NCBI GenBank assembly: GCA_005792225.1
Contig: SXSP01000284.1
Coordinates: 1 to 6,631 of the forward strand
Length of the DNA: 6,631 nt
Reading direction: 5' to 3'
From: Bdellovibrionales bacterium
GTDB taxonomy: Bacteria; Bdellovibrionota; Bdellovibrionia; Bdellovibrionales; JAMPXM01
Shown here: positions 1-5,860 of the stretch, in pieces
How the letters are laid out: every line of letters starts with the position of its first letter
How positions within the stretch are numbered: position 1 is the stretch's first letter
The notes under the pieces: model-generated
The model's database searches: none
What the model saw: only the letters and a program-made list of their open reading frames with translations
What the model was told of the DNA's origin: nothing
Made by a program: the position numbers and the translations under genes

Positions 1-684
1 CAGAAGATCCTCGTCGCTGTTGAAAATCCACGTCTTGAGTTCGCACGCGTATCGAAGAAATTTTTTTTCCGAGATTTTGAACCGGGCATTCATCCCTCTG
101 CGGTTGTTCATCCAGATGCTAAGATTGGTCGCGATGTTTATGTTGGTCCATTCTGCAGTATCGGCCGATGCGAAATAGGCGATCGGGCCCGTATCCATAG
201 CCGAGTTACCATATATGACGACGTGACAATCGGAAAGAATTGCGAATTCAAAGCGGGTGCCGTCATTGGGGGTGCCGGATTCGGATTCGAGAAAAATGAA
301 AGCGGCGATTGGGAGCTCTTCCCCCAAATCGGACGTGTCGTCATCGGAGATGATGTGCATGTTGGGTCGCAATCCGCAATCGACCGCGGAGCTCTTGGCA
401 ATACGGTGATTCACAACGGTGTAAAAATCGATAATCTCGTGCACGTCGCTCATAACGTTGAACTTGAGAAAAATACGGTTGTCACCGCCGGCGTAACGTT
501 CTCCGGAAGCGTCAGAGTTGGCAAGCGAACGTGGATCGCACCCGGAGCAGTTCTGCTCAATGGCATCACTATCGGCAACGATTGCTTTATCGGCATCGGT
601 GCGATCGTTGCGAAGAATGTACCTGATTCCACGAGGGTCGTGCCTCAGATCTCCAACAGAAGTAGCAAACAGGAGAAACGATGA
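1..684 (+). CDS. LpxD-like UDP-sugar N-acyltransferase, 5'-partial
   Basis: The frame is open from the first base, so the true start lies upstream; 227 codons are visible. The first visible residues (KILVAVENPRLEFARV) match the end of the N-terminal uridine-binding domain of LpxD. Hexapeptide repeats of a left-handed beta-helix follow (IHPSAVVHPDAKIG from about residue 30, then many V/I-x-I-G turns to about residue 205). The LpxD signature is clear: GGAGFGFE, PQIGRVVIGDDVHVGSQSAIDRGAL, then KIDNLVHVAHNV, where H151 (bases 451-453) corresponds to the catalytic His. LpxD moves a 3-hydroxyacyl group from ACP to UDP-3-O-acyl-glucosamine in lipid A synthesis. This protein stops soon after the helix and lacks the C-terminal helical extension of canonical LpxD. 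With a polysaccharide deacetylase directly downstream, it may be a paralogue acylating another surface sugar rather than the housekeeping enzyme. Family assignment is strong; substrate is inferred. Confidence 0.88.
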   Translation, partial: QKILVAVENPRLEFARVSKKFFFRDFEPGIHPSAVVHPDAKIGRDVYVGPFCSIGRCEIGDRARIHSRVTIYDDVTIGKNCEFKAGAVIGGAGFGFEKNESGDWELFPQIGRVVIGDDVHVGSQSAIDRGALGNTVIHNGVKIDNLVHVAHNVELEKNTVVTAGVTFSGSVRVGKRTWIAPGAVLLNGITIGNDCFIGIGAIVAKNVPDSTRVVPQISNRSSKQEKR

Positions 685-1367
685 TCGCTCCACACGATCC
701 AACACAAGCGCCACTCGAGCCCGCGAGCTTCACTCATTCACATTACTTGCGAACGCTCCAGGCTTATATTAGCGCCGGTTACCAAATCGTTAGCTTCCGC
801 GAATATTTGGAGAAGAAGCCCAACGGAAAAGTCCTCGTTCTCCGACACGATATCGATTTGGATTTAGAAGTCGCCCATCGCATGGCGCTACTCGATCATC
901 AGGCCGGCGCTCGCTCAACATGGTTCATTCGCCTCCACAGCAGAGGCTACAGCCCTTTAAACCTCGACAACGTAAAAATCCTGAAGGCATTGAAGAAGAT
1001 GGGTCATGAGGTGGCTCTGCATTATGAGCCCACATTCGCACTCGCCATTGGCGAGGACGTGTACGAATATGCTGACCGACAGAAGGCGATTTTTGAGGCG
1101 ATCATCGGTGAGCCGATTGTTGGCTTAGCTCCGCACGAGCCAGCACGAGCCGGTTATCCAAACCTCATCGACAATCTCGTTGACCGATGGGGACTCAAAT
1201 ACCACGCATACGATGCGCGCTTTACAAAAGAGATGAAGTACATCAGCGACTCAAGCGCCCGCTGGCGTGAAGGATGCTTTAGCACGTGGATCAATAAAGT
1301 CGAGAGGCTTCAAGTTCTTGTACACCCGTTTTGGTGGTATTCGGAAATTCCGCAGGAAACTTACTAA
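681..1367 (+). CDS. NodB-like polysaccharide deacetylase family protein
   Basis: This 228-residue protein starts at an ATG inside ATGA, overlapping the acyltransferase stop by 4 bp, with AGGAGA at 671-676 as ribosome binding site; translation is probably coupled. Carbohydrate esterase 4 features are visible: VLVLRHDID at residues 51-59 (the first-motif Asp residues D57 and D59), GHEVALHYE at 108-116 (His candidates H109 and H114 in place of the usual HSxxH), APHEP at 150-154 and VLVHPFWW at 212-219 for the last His motif. The segment around 185-198 (KYISDSSARWREG) is typical of the surface-polysaccharide-linked subgroup. Members remove N- or O-acetyl groups from sugars. There is no signal peptide, so it may act in the cytoplasm on a nucleotide- or lipid-linked sugar. 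The active site is not the textbook NodB set, so catalysis is likely but not certain. Its stop overlaps the convergent regulator gene by 4 bp. Confidence 0.8.
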   Translation: MIAPHDPTQAPLEPASFTHSHYLRTLQAYISAGYQIVSFREYLEKKPNGKVLVLRHDIDLDLEVAHRMALLDHQAGARSTWFIRLHSRGYSPLNLDNVKILKALKKMGHEVALHYEPTFALAIGEDVYEYADRQKAIFEAIIGEPIVGLAPHEPARAGYPNLIDNLVDRWGLKYHAYDARFTKEMKYISDSSARWREGCFSTWINKVERLQVLVHPFWWYSEIPQETY

Positions 1368-2173
1368 CGTCCCACCTCAAACAAATCGATGTTCAAACAC
1401 GCGAGCATCTCGCTCGGGCTCTCAACGACTTTTTCGCCGATGACTTTGATTTGAGACAGCAGAAGTGATCGTATCTCTGCGAATGTTTCACGGGAGAGAG
1501 TCATCGGCGAGGTGAAGGTGTAGTCTTGCTTCCGACGTTCCGTATTCGATTCAACCGCACGAACTCGCCAGTTCAAATGATGGAGAGAATAGAGGGGCGA
1601 ATCAGCGTCGATGAATGTGACGTCGTCCACAGCCTCAAACCATTCATGTTTATCCCTGATAAGTCCCGCCTCCATGAGAAAGCGCAGTACGATCCCCACC
1701 TCGCGCTCGGTTACATTCAAGTAACGCGCGAGATCCGGAACTGTACGCAAATCCTTGATACCGACGGCCAATCGCGTAGCGCTGTATTTCCAGTTTGAGT
1801 AGAATCGGGAGGCATCTTCGCTCGAAAGCTTGCGGTGCTTTTTGATTTGCTTTTCTGTCTTGAGCGAGCGCTCCCTCAGTTCTTGAATTTGTTTTTCGAA
1901 GTGAGTTCGTAAATCAACCGAACCGGCGCGAGCCCAGAGAACGAGAAGAACAAAGTATCTGGCTTCATCTTCATCCAGGTGAAGGTACTCGCATACCTTC
2001 TGAGCATGCTCGAGGCTAAAGTCTTTTTCGCCCGCAAGGATTTGACTGAGCATTGTGGGATGGACTCTCAAGTATCTCGCCATCTTGAGGGACTCACCGC
2101 GCCCGCCCTTCGGGAGGGATTGAACATGGTCGCGCAGAAACGCCTTATAGTCTTGGAAGGTGTAGATTTTCAT
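1364..2173 (-). CDS. TIGR02147 family (DUF4423) regulatory protein
   Basis: The 269-residue protein has the layout of the TIGR02147 family: a start like IYTFQDYKAFLRDHV, a helix-turn-helix-like region at about 28-65 (SLKMARYLRVHPTMLSQIL, then GEKDFSLEHAQKVCEYL), the DEARYFVLLVLWARAGS stretch at 69-85, a basic coiled segment at 93-115, FYSNWKYSATR at 124-134, a second winged-helix-like part (about 144-175) and a conserved C-terminal region ending near LACLNIDLF. The family is abundant in Bdellovibrio-like bacteria and often lies beside secreted proteins; DNA binding is expected but little tested. The frame extends upstream to 2302, but ATG 2173 gives the family's usual length and N-terminus and leaves the divergent promoter region free. 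No clear Shine-Dalgarno sequence precedes it. It is divergent from the two secreted-protein genes at 2318-3887, which it probably controls through the palindromes at 2191-2235, together with itself. Its 3' end overlaps the deacetylase by 4 bp. Confidence 0.85.
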   Translation of the reverse strand: MKIYTFQDYKAFLRDHVQSLPKGGRGESLKMARYLRVHPTMLSQILAGEKDFSLEHAQKVCEYLHLDEDEARYFVLLVLWARAGSVDLRTHFEKQIQELRERSLKTEKQIKKHRKLSSEDASRFYSNWKYSATRLAVGIKDLRTVPDLARYLNVTEREVGIVLRFLMEAGLIRDKHEWFEAVDDVTFIDADSPLYSLHHLNWRVRAVESNTERRKQDYTFTSPMTLSRETFAEIRSLLLSQIKVIGEKVVESPSEMLACLNIDLFEVGR

Positions 2174-2190
2174 AGTTCTAACGGATACTT

Positions 2191-2235
2191 GTAATTTACC
2201 ATTTAGTAAATCAAACGATTGCACATTTACTAAAT
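2191..2235. promoter_or_regulatory. candidate operator: inverted repeat of palindromic arms between divergent genes
   Basis: ATTTAGTAAAT (2201-2211) and ATTTACTAAAT (2225-2235) form a perfect 11-bp inverted repeat with a 13-base spacer. Each arm is itself a palindrome around its central base (centres 2206 and 2230, 24 bp apart). A third, shorter palindrome, GTAATTTAC (2191-2199, centre 2195), lies 11 bp from the first arm, about one helical turn. The sites are 18 to 62 bp upstream of the regulator's ATG and 83 to 127 bp upstream of the secreted-protein operon. The layout suits two or more dimers of a DNA-binding protein, most simply autoregulation plus control of the divergent operon. The binding protein is inferred; no clear -35/-10 pair was found. 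Confidence 0.6.
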
Positions 2236-2306
2236 AATGATATCGCGGGACGAGAGCCTGACCTAAGTTGACTTTGAAGTCGCAAGCGAGCGATTTCATC
2301 AAACAT

Positions 2307-2313
2307 GGAGGGG
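2307..2313 (+). promoter_or_regulatory. ribosome binding site of the metalloprotease-like gene
   Basis: GGAGGGG lies just upstream of ATG 2318 and fixes that start, giving a protein that begins with a clean signal peptide. A similar purine run (GAGGGAGGGG, 3091-3100) precedes the next gene's ATG at 3105. Confidence 0.8.
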
Positions 2314-2317
2314 AAAT

Positions 2318-3070
2318 ATGCTTCGATTCTTTTTAGCGGGCCTGGTCGGCTTACTCACGATGGGTCACGCAAATGCCGGTGTGAATGCATCAGAATATCA
2401 TTCCGTTCTCGACAAGCTTTATTCCATTTATTCACCAAAGGTAGAAGCACTCGGTAAGCGTCTGACGATCGCGAAACACTGGGAGGATTCAACGGTCAAC
2501 GCCTCGGCACAGATGTGGGGCGACCAATTCATCGTCTCGATTTACGGCGGAATCGCCCGTCACCCTCGCGTGACGAAGGACGCGCTGGCCGTTATCGCCT
2601 GTCACGAGTTTGGTTTTCTCTTCGGAGGGCATCCAAAATCGTCACCGCCGTCTGATTGGGCAACAATCGTCGCTCAAACTGATTACTACGCAACAGCAAA
2701 GTGCATGAAGGCGTACCTGGCCGATGAGGACAACATCGCCTACAACGCAACAAACCCACCCGACATCGTGGCTGTGGCGCTTTGTGATGCCGCTTACACC
2801 ACTGATGCTGAACGCGCACTCTGCGCTCGATCGGCGATGGCTGGAATCTCTATTGGGGCAATGCTCGGCGATCTGACCAGCACACCGGTGGACCCTCGCA
2901 CACCTTCGCGCCGGCGAGCTCCAGAGACGAACCACGGCCGTCCAGATGCCCAATGCCGAGTTGATACTTACCTCGCGGGCGCAGCCTGTAATGTAGATCC
3001 TCATACAAACGACTACTGCGCTTCCGGAACCCTCGGTGGCCGTCCCGCCTGCTGGCACAAGGCCGATTAA
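2318..3070 (+). CDS. secreted metalloprotease-like protein with degenerate zinc site
   Basis: The 250-residue protein has a signal peptide (residues 1-20, AxA site HANA before G21). The mature part contains IACHEFGFLFGGHPK at 93-107, followed by SDWATIVAQTDYYATAKCMK at 112-131. From memory, related Bdellovibrio exported proteins read CHELGHH-GG-P in the first place and EGQ-DYY/F-A-KC in the second, giving HExxH plus a downstream Glu, a gluzincin-like zinc site. Here the second His is F100 and the presumed third-ligand Glu is V118, while H96, E97 and the surrounding frame are kept. The reading frame is intact, so this looks like a pseudoenzyme or a repurposed fold. Eight mature cysteines (95, 129, 156, 169, 213, 224, 234, 245) suggest disulfides. 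The C-terminal module from 213 (CRVDTYLAGAACN to GRPACWHK) is also a family trait. It is probably periplasmic or exported, the first gene of an operon with the split gene 34 bp downstream. Confidence 0.72.
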   Translation: MLRFFLAGLVGLLTMGHANAGVNASEYHSVLDKLYSIYSPKVEALGKRLTIAKHWEDSTVNASAQMWGDQFIVSIYGGIARHPRVTKDALAVIACHEFGFLFGGHPKSSPPSDWATIVAQTDYYATAKCMKAYLADEDNIAYNATNPPDIVAVALCDAAYTTDAERALCARSAMAGISIGAMLGDLTSTPVDPRTPSRRRAPETNHGRPDAQCRVDTYLAGAACNVDPHTNDYCASGTLGGRPACWHKAD

Positions 3071-3104
3071 GAACTAAAAATTCGCGAGCCGAGGGAGGGG
3101 AAAA

Positions 3105-3230
3105 ATGAGATTCATCATCGTCATGACAATCACGCTGGTTCATTTCTCCAGCTGGGGCGACGTCAACTTTATCAGTGGCGGCATGGATGCAGGGGGAAGC
3201 GGGCACGGCCTCGTGTGCTTCTCAGATTAA
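3105..3230 (+). CDS. short 41-residue secreted product (N-terminal fragment)
   Basis: This is what would be translated if the TAA at 3228-3230 is obeyed. ATG 3105 follows a strong purine-rich site (GAGGGAGGGG, 3091-3100). Residues 1-18 form a plausible signal peptide (MRFIIVMTITLVHFSSWG), leaving a 23-residue glycine-rich peptide with one Cys (C38). It is unlikely to fold as a functional domain by itself. Confidence 0.45.
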   Translation: MRFIIVMTITLVHFSSWGDVNFISGGMDAGGSGHGLVCFSD

Positions 3231-3245
3231 ATCGCCGCACGAGAG

Positions 3246-3887
3246 GTGAGAGAAACCGTCGGAAATGTCAGTGATGTGAATGTCGGAAAGCTCGTCTCAA
3301 TCATTCCGATTGATCTGTGGTTTGCGCGCATGCCGGCCGGCCGCCCTCCCCGGCCCGCGAACCTTCAAAGTCCGCTTCCGCATGACGACGAGTATTCGTT
3401 TCTTGAGCGGATTCTCTCACGGGTGGATCAGGCGCTCCCACCGTTGGGAAAAAAACTTCGTTCTGCTGAAGAATCCTTTCGACCGCAGAATCGCAAAATC
3501 AAGTGGGTACCAATTTCGATTCAGATGATCTTGGATAGCGGGGTCAACTTACGAATCGATCAAATGCCCACCTGTGCGATTTCGATGCTGGCGTGGCAGA
3601 TCATGATCGAAGGCGGTCACTTCCTCCAGGTCGACCCGAGGTTATACGAGCGAATGGATTTGATGTCACGAACGACACTGTGGCTGCATGAGTACGCCTA
3701 CTTGGTTGCGAGAACATCGGGCCAAACCGACAGTCGAGCGACGAGAGAAATCGTAGCCACACTCCTGAAAGCTTCCGGAGAAATCCGTATCCGCGAACTG
3801 GCGAGTCTTGCGCAACAACTCCGCTTCATCACGCCACTCGAGGCGGCTGCCTACGAGAACGATGATCGGTTCTACCCTCTTCAGTGA
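3246..3887 (+). CDS. C-terminal fragment of the split secreted protein (213 residues)
   Basis: A gene caller would probably report this piece from GTG 3246, but no convincing ribosome binding site precedes it and it has no signal peptide, so separate translation would leave it in the cytoplasm. It carries the body of the family domain: the IDLWFAR element at 22-28, the single Cys C110 and the LHEYAYLVAR block at 147-156. The HE here is a conserved structural motif in these proteins and not an HExxH zinc site. Best read as the downstream part of the interrupted gene beginning at 3105. Confidence 0.5.
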   Translation: MRETVGNVSDVNVGKLVSIIPIDLWFARMPAGRPPRPANLQSPLPHDDEYSFLERILSRVDQALPPLGKKLRSAEESFRPQNRKIKWVPISIQMILDSGVNLRIDQMPTCAISMLAWQIMIEGGHFLQVDPRLYERMDLMSRTTLWLHEYAYLVARTSGQTDSRATREIVATLLKASGEIRIRELASLAQQLRFITPLEAAAYENDDRFYPLQ

Positions 3888-3898
3888 GATGACCGATT

Positions 3899-3925
3899 GG
3901 AGATCCGGAGTTTAGCGCGATCTCC
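3899..3925. terminator. inverted repeat between convergent genes, possible bidirectional terminator
   Basis: GGAGATC (3899-3905) and GATCTCC (3919-3925) form a perfect 7-bp stem with a 13-base loop, between the stop of the split gene (3887) and the end of the oxygenase gene (3912). No T-run follows on either strand, so termination activity is only a guess from position. Confidence 0.3.
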
Positions 3926-4568
3926 CTGAACTCATCACCCCGACCGAGAGGTGAAACGAAGGTGTGATCGCACGAGCTTTATGCCAAACACCTGCGGGGA
4001 TATAAAGCCAGTCGCCCGCTTTGAGGTGACAGCGAATTTCTCCGCCGATGAAGTCGCGATTGAAATCGAGCGACTTCGGTAGCACGACTCGATTTAGCGG
4101 CGGCAGCTCTCGCGGGATCTTCAGGCGAAATTCCTTCTCTCCGGAACTTTGAATCACGAAAACTTCTTCAATATCGTAGTGCCAATCGAATCCTTCTTCC
4201 CCAGGCGGAGTCGCGTAAATCTGGATATCGATGGGATCGCCGAAGAACGCCGCGAAGTCATCCGCGATATTCTTAAGTGCAGGATGAGAGCACTCTGAAT
4301 GGCGAATCAAGACCGTTCGACCTTCATTGAACGCGTGCATTGCGTTTTCAATTCTTAGGCTCCCCGTAGCTTCATCAGGCAATCGGCCCGCTATCGGGAG
4401 CCAACAATCTCCATAGCCGGATTCAAGAATTTCGGAGAGAAGCGGCCATGAGATGAGCTTACGAAATCGACAGGCCTTATTGGGCGCTGCGAACGGCTTC
4501 CTGAAAAAGAACTCTCGCCGAAAGTCTTCGAACGAAATCGGAAATAAAAGATCTTCGACGATCGACAT
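3912..4568 (-). CDS. JmjC/cupin-4-like Fe(II)/2-oxoglutarate oxygenase
   Basis: The 218-residue protein has the iron-binding facial triad of JmjC enzymes: H130 and D132 in FDWHYDIEEVFVIQSSGEKE, and H196 in GDWLYIPAGVWHKA. The stretch VFVIQSSGEKEFRL is the usual strand after HxD (Q-x-x-G-x-K-x-W/F), and SFHLSVGV at 204-211 matches the S-x-HLS/T-x-G ending of the core. The N-terminal FRREFFFRKPF resembles the entry helix of this group. Members such as the ribosomal oxygenase YcfD/RoxA hydroxylate ribosomal protein residues; others modify peptides or small molecules. This protein is much shorter than YcfD-type enzymes and ends right after the double-stranded beta-helix, without the C-terminal dimerisation and winged-helix parts, so the substrate cannot be assigned. 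It is probably cytoplasmic. ATG 4568 has only a weak GAG upstream. It lies 150 bp after the outer-membrane gene on the same strand. Confidence 0.8.
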   Translation of the reverse strand: MSIVEDLLFPISFEDFRREFFFRKPFAAPNKACRFRKLISWPLLSEILESGYGDCWLPIAGRLPDEATGSLRIENAMHAFNEGRTVLIRHSECSHPALKNIADDFAAFFGDPIDIQIYATPPGEEGFDWHYDIEEVFVIQSSGEKEFRLKIPRELPPLNRVVLPKSLDFNRDFIGGEIRCHLKAGDWLYIPAGVWHKARAITPSFHLSVGVMSSGRSR

Positions 4569-4718
4569 CGATCATTCATCTCGTCCGCACTCGGCAGCGG
4601 TCAAAATGAAAAGCCAATCAACAGTATTTAGCTTGTTTTGTGTGCGCAACCGTCTCGGTTCTTTCTTTTAGCCCGCCCAAGACATCATGTTCCTAGATTC
4701 TCAAGACAGCCGCAGATC

Positions 4719-5759
4719 CTAAAACGCAAACTGGACGTACGCATTGACCGCAACCGCAGCCGTTTCAGCCACGTTGTCTGCATTGGCGTCCACATTCGTC
4801 GGCCATTGATTCTGCACCGATTTCGTTGCTTCAAGTCCCAGCCGCATCCCATTCGGGAAGTCTCGCTCGTACCCGGCACCCACTGCCGCAAACGAAGTTG
4901 CCGGCCTGTCTACAACGAATTGTGGTGAGGGGCGGCTTGGATCATTGGTGTAGATCGTTCGACCCGTGACGATGCTATGGAGGGACCTTGCTATCAACGA
5001 AAAGGTATGAGGGCCCTGGAGTATCGACCCTCGCACCTCGGACCTTAAGAGCACTGGGGACTGCGAGAACACACCCACTTCCGGAGAATTTGCGGCGGAG
5101 TAACTGTGCGACTTTTCGGAATTGTAGGTCAATCCTGCGTTCACGCGGAGGAGAAACCATGGACTCAGCAGAACGGCTGCCTCGTTACCAAGCCGAATTT
5201 CCCAAATTCGATCGAAGTCTCCGACCTTTGTTCCGCTCACCAACGGCGCTTTGATGGAAGTTGTAAGGAAGATTCGCTTGTTGCTGCCCTTCCATACTGG
5301 CCATTTGACGGAGATCTCGGGCCTCCCGATTCTCTTGAGTCCCTCATCTCCCACACCGGTGCTTACGAAGCGCGAGAGCCAGAGTCGCAAACCGTACTGA
5401 GCCTCGCTGCGCTGTAAAATCCCGAAGTAAGGCGCAAGAGAAGTCGCGAAGTACTGGCCCGACTGCAGGTTATTGGGCTCCTCAAGGTGCATGCCTTGAA
5501 CTACAGAAAACTCGCCGACGTAAGCAAAATCACGATCACGAGAATGGAAAACTTTGGGAGTGAGTTGATCCAATCGAGACTCTTCGCTCAGCGCTTGAAA
5601 ATAATCCCGGGAAAGACGCTCAAGACAACTCATCTGATCGGAATGGGAAGACTCAGCCTTGCAAAGATTGAAATCTTGCGCGTGCAAATGGGGAGCGAGC
5701 GCAACAAAAGTGGCGGTGACTAAACTTCGGCAGACGAGCTTTCGCATGTAATTCTTCAT
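4719..5759 (-). CDS. predicted outer-membrane beta-barrel protein
   Basis: The 346-residue protein begins with a basic, hydrophobic signal peptide ending HLHA before Q28. After a short stretch with two cysteines (C33, C45), which may form a disulfide, there is an alternating pattern of polar and hydrophobic residues typical of beta-strands, for example QYGLRLWLSRFV, EISVKWPVW, KRIFLTTSIKA, WFLLRVNAGLTY and MRLGLEATKSV. The last strand ends AYVQFAF, with the terminal Phe that the BAM machinery recognises. These features support a barrel, but no specific porin or transport family is recognised. Start: ATG 5759 begins MKNYMRKLV; the internal ATG at 5747 begins MRKLV and has GAAGAA close upstream, and suits the candidate promoter at 5767-5796 better. 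The signal peptide works from either. Confidence 0.7.
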   Translation of the reverse strand: MKNYMRKLVCRSLVTATFVALAPHLHAQDFNLCKAESSHSDQMSCLERLSRDYFQALSEESRLDQLTPKVFHSRDRDFAYVGEFSVVQGMHLEEPNNLQSGQYFATSLAPYFGILQRSEAQYGLRLWLSRFVSTGVGDEGLKRIGRPEISVKWPVWKGSNKRIFLTTSIKAPLVSGTKVGDFDRIWEIRLGNEAAVLLSPWFLLRVNAGLTYNSEKSHSYSAANSPEVGVFSQSPVLLRSEVRGSILQGPHTFSLIARSLHSIVTGRTIYTNDPSRPSPQFVVDRPATSFAAVGAGYERDFPNGMRLGLEATKSVQNQWPTNVDANADNVAETAAVAVNAYVQFAF

Positions 5760-5766
5760 GACTCGG

Positions 5767-5796
5767 ATTGCAGCTCATGAAGGGATCACCCGTCAA
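5767..5796 (-). promoter_or_regulatory. candidate sigma70-type promoter for the outer-membrane protein gene
   Basis: On the minus strand TTGACG (5796-5791) and TGCAAT (5772-5767) are separated by 18 bases, matching 5 of 6 and 4 of 6 consensus positions. Transcription would begin near 5760, which would make ATG 5759 nearly leaderless and favours ATG 5747 as the start. Confidence 0.35.
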
Positions 5797-5823
5797 AACT
5801 TAGCGGAAACATCGGACCATAAA

Positions 5824-5845
5824 GTGCTCCCGTGGCTGGGAGCAC
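5824..5845 (-). terminator. hairpin terminator after the small secreted protein gene
   Basis: GTGCTCCC (5824-5831) and GGGAGCAC (5838-5845) form a perfect 8-bp GC-rich stem with a 6-base loop. Read on the minus strand it begins 15 bases past the stop of the 5861-6205 gene and is followed by TTTAT, a short U-tract, so a rho-independent terminator for that gene is likely. Confidence 0.65.
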
Positions 5846-5860
5846 CCGCCGGTCATTCAG

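Larger units (their letters stand above)
3105..3887 (+). pseudogene. secreted Bdellovibrio-type protein gene interrupted by in-frame TAA
   Basis: Reading from ATG 3105 gives 41 codons, then TAA (3228-3230), then the same frame stays open from 3231 to TGA 3885-3887, for a total of 260 sense and nonsense codons. The two parts together fit one family of exported proteins: signal peptide (about 1-18), DVNFISGG and GGSGHGLVCF near the N-terminus, an IIPIDLWFAR element (about 66-75), then a lone Cys (C157 in the joined numbering) and the TTLWLHEYAYLVARTSGQTDSRATR block (about 190-214), which resembles the LHEaiYklaR...DS...R motif of the family. The only two mature cysteines, C38 and C157, lie on opposite sides of the stop, so a predicted disulfide is lost if translation ends there. 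A recent nonsense mutation, a sequencing error or readthrough would each explain this. The gene follows the metalloprotease-like gene by 34 bp and is probably co-transcribed. Confidence 0.65.

Noticed and set aside
1131..1150. Direct repeat GCACGAGCC twice in a row
   Set aside because: Lies within the deacetylase reading frame (PHEPARA) and is explained by coding sequence; too short to mean a repeat element.
2268..2273. TTGACT as a -35 box for the secreted-protein operon
   Set aside because: The hexamers 16 to 18 bases downstream do not resemble a -10 box.
2174..2302. 43-residue N-terminal extension of the regulator to ATG 2302
   Set aside because: It would run through the palindromes and the divergent promoter region, and the family N-terminus begins at the ATG at 2173.
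2642..3058. 138-codon minus-strand frame opposite the metalloprotease-like gene
   Set aside because: Shadow of a gene with signal peptide and good ribosome binding site; low-complexity, Cys- and Arg-rich translation with no family features.
3228..3230. TAA as a recoded selenocysteine or pyrrolysine codon
   Set aside because: Those use TGA and TAG; TAA has no such known use, and no recoding structure is evident.
4638..4928. Plus-strand frame opposite the end of the outer-membrane protein gene
   Set aside because: Arg/His/Pro-rich translation typical of antisense reading; the minus-strand gene has signal peptide and terminal-Phe signature.
5106..5417. 103-codon plus-strand frame inside the outer-membrane protein gene
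   Set aside because: No ribosome binding site or recognisable motif, and fully covered by a better-supported gene.
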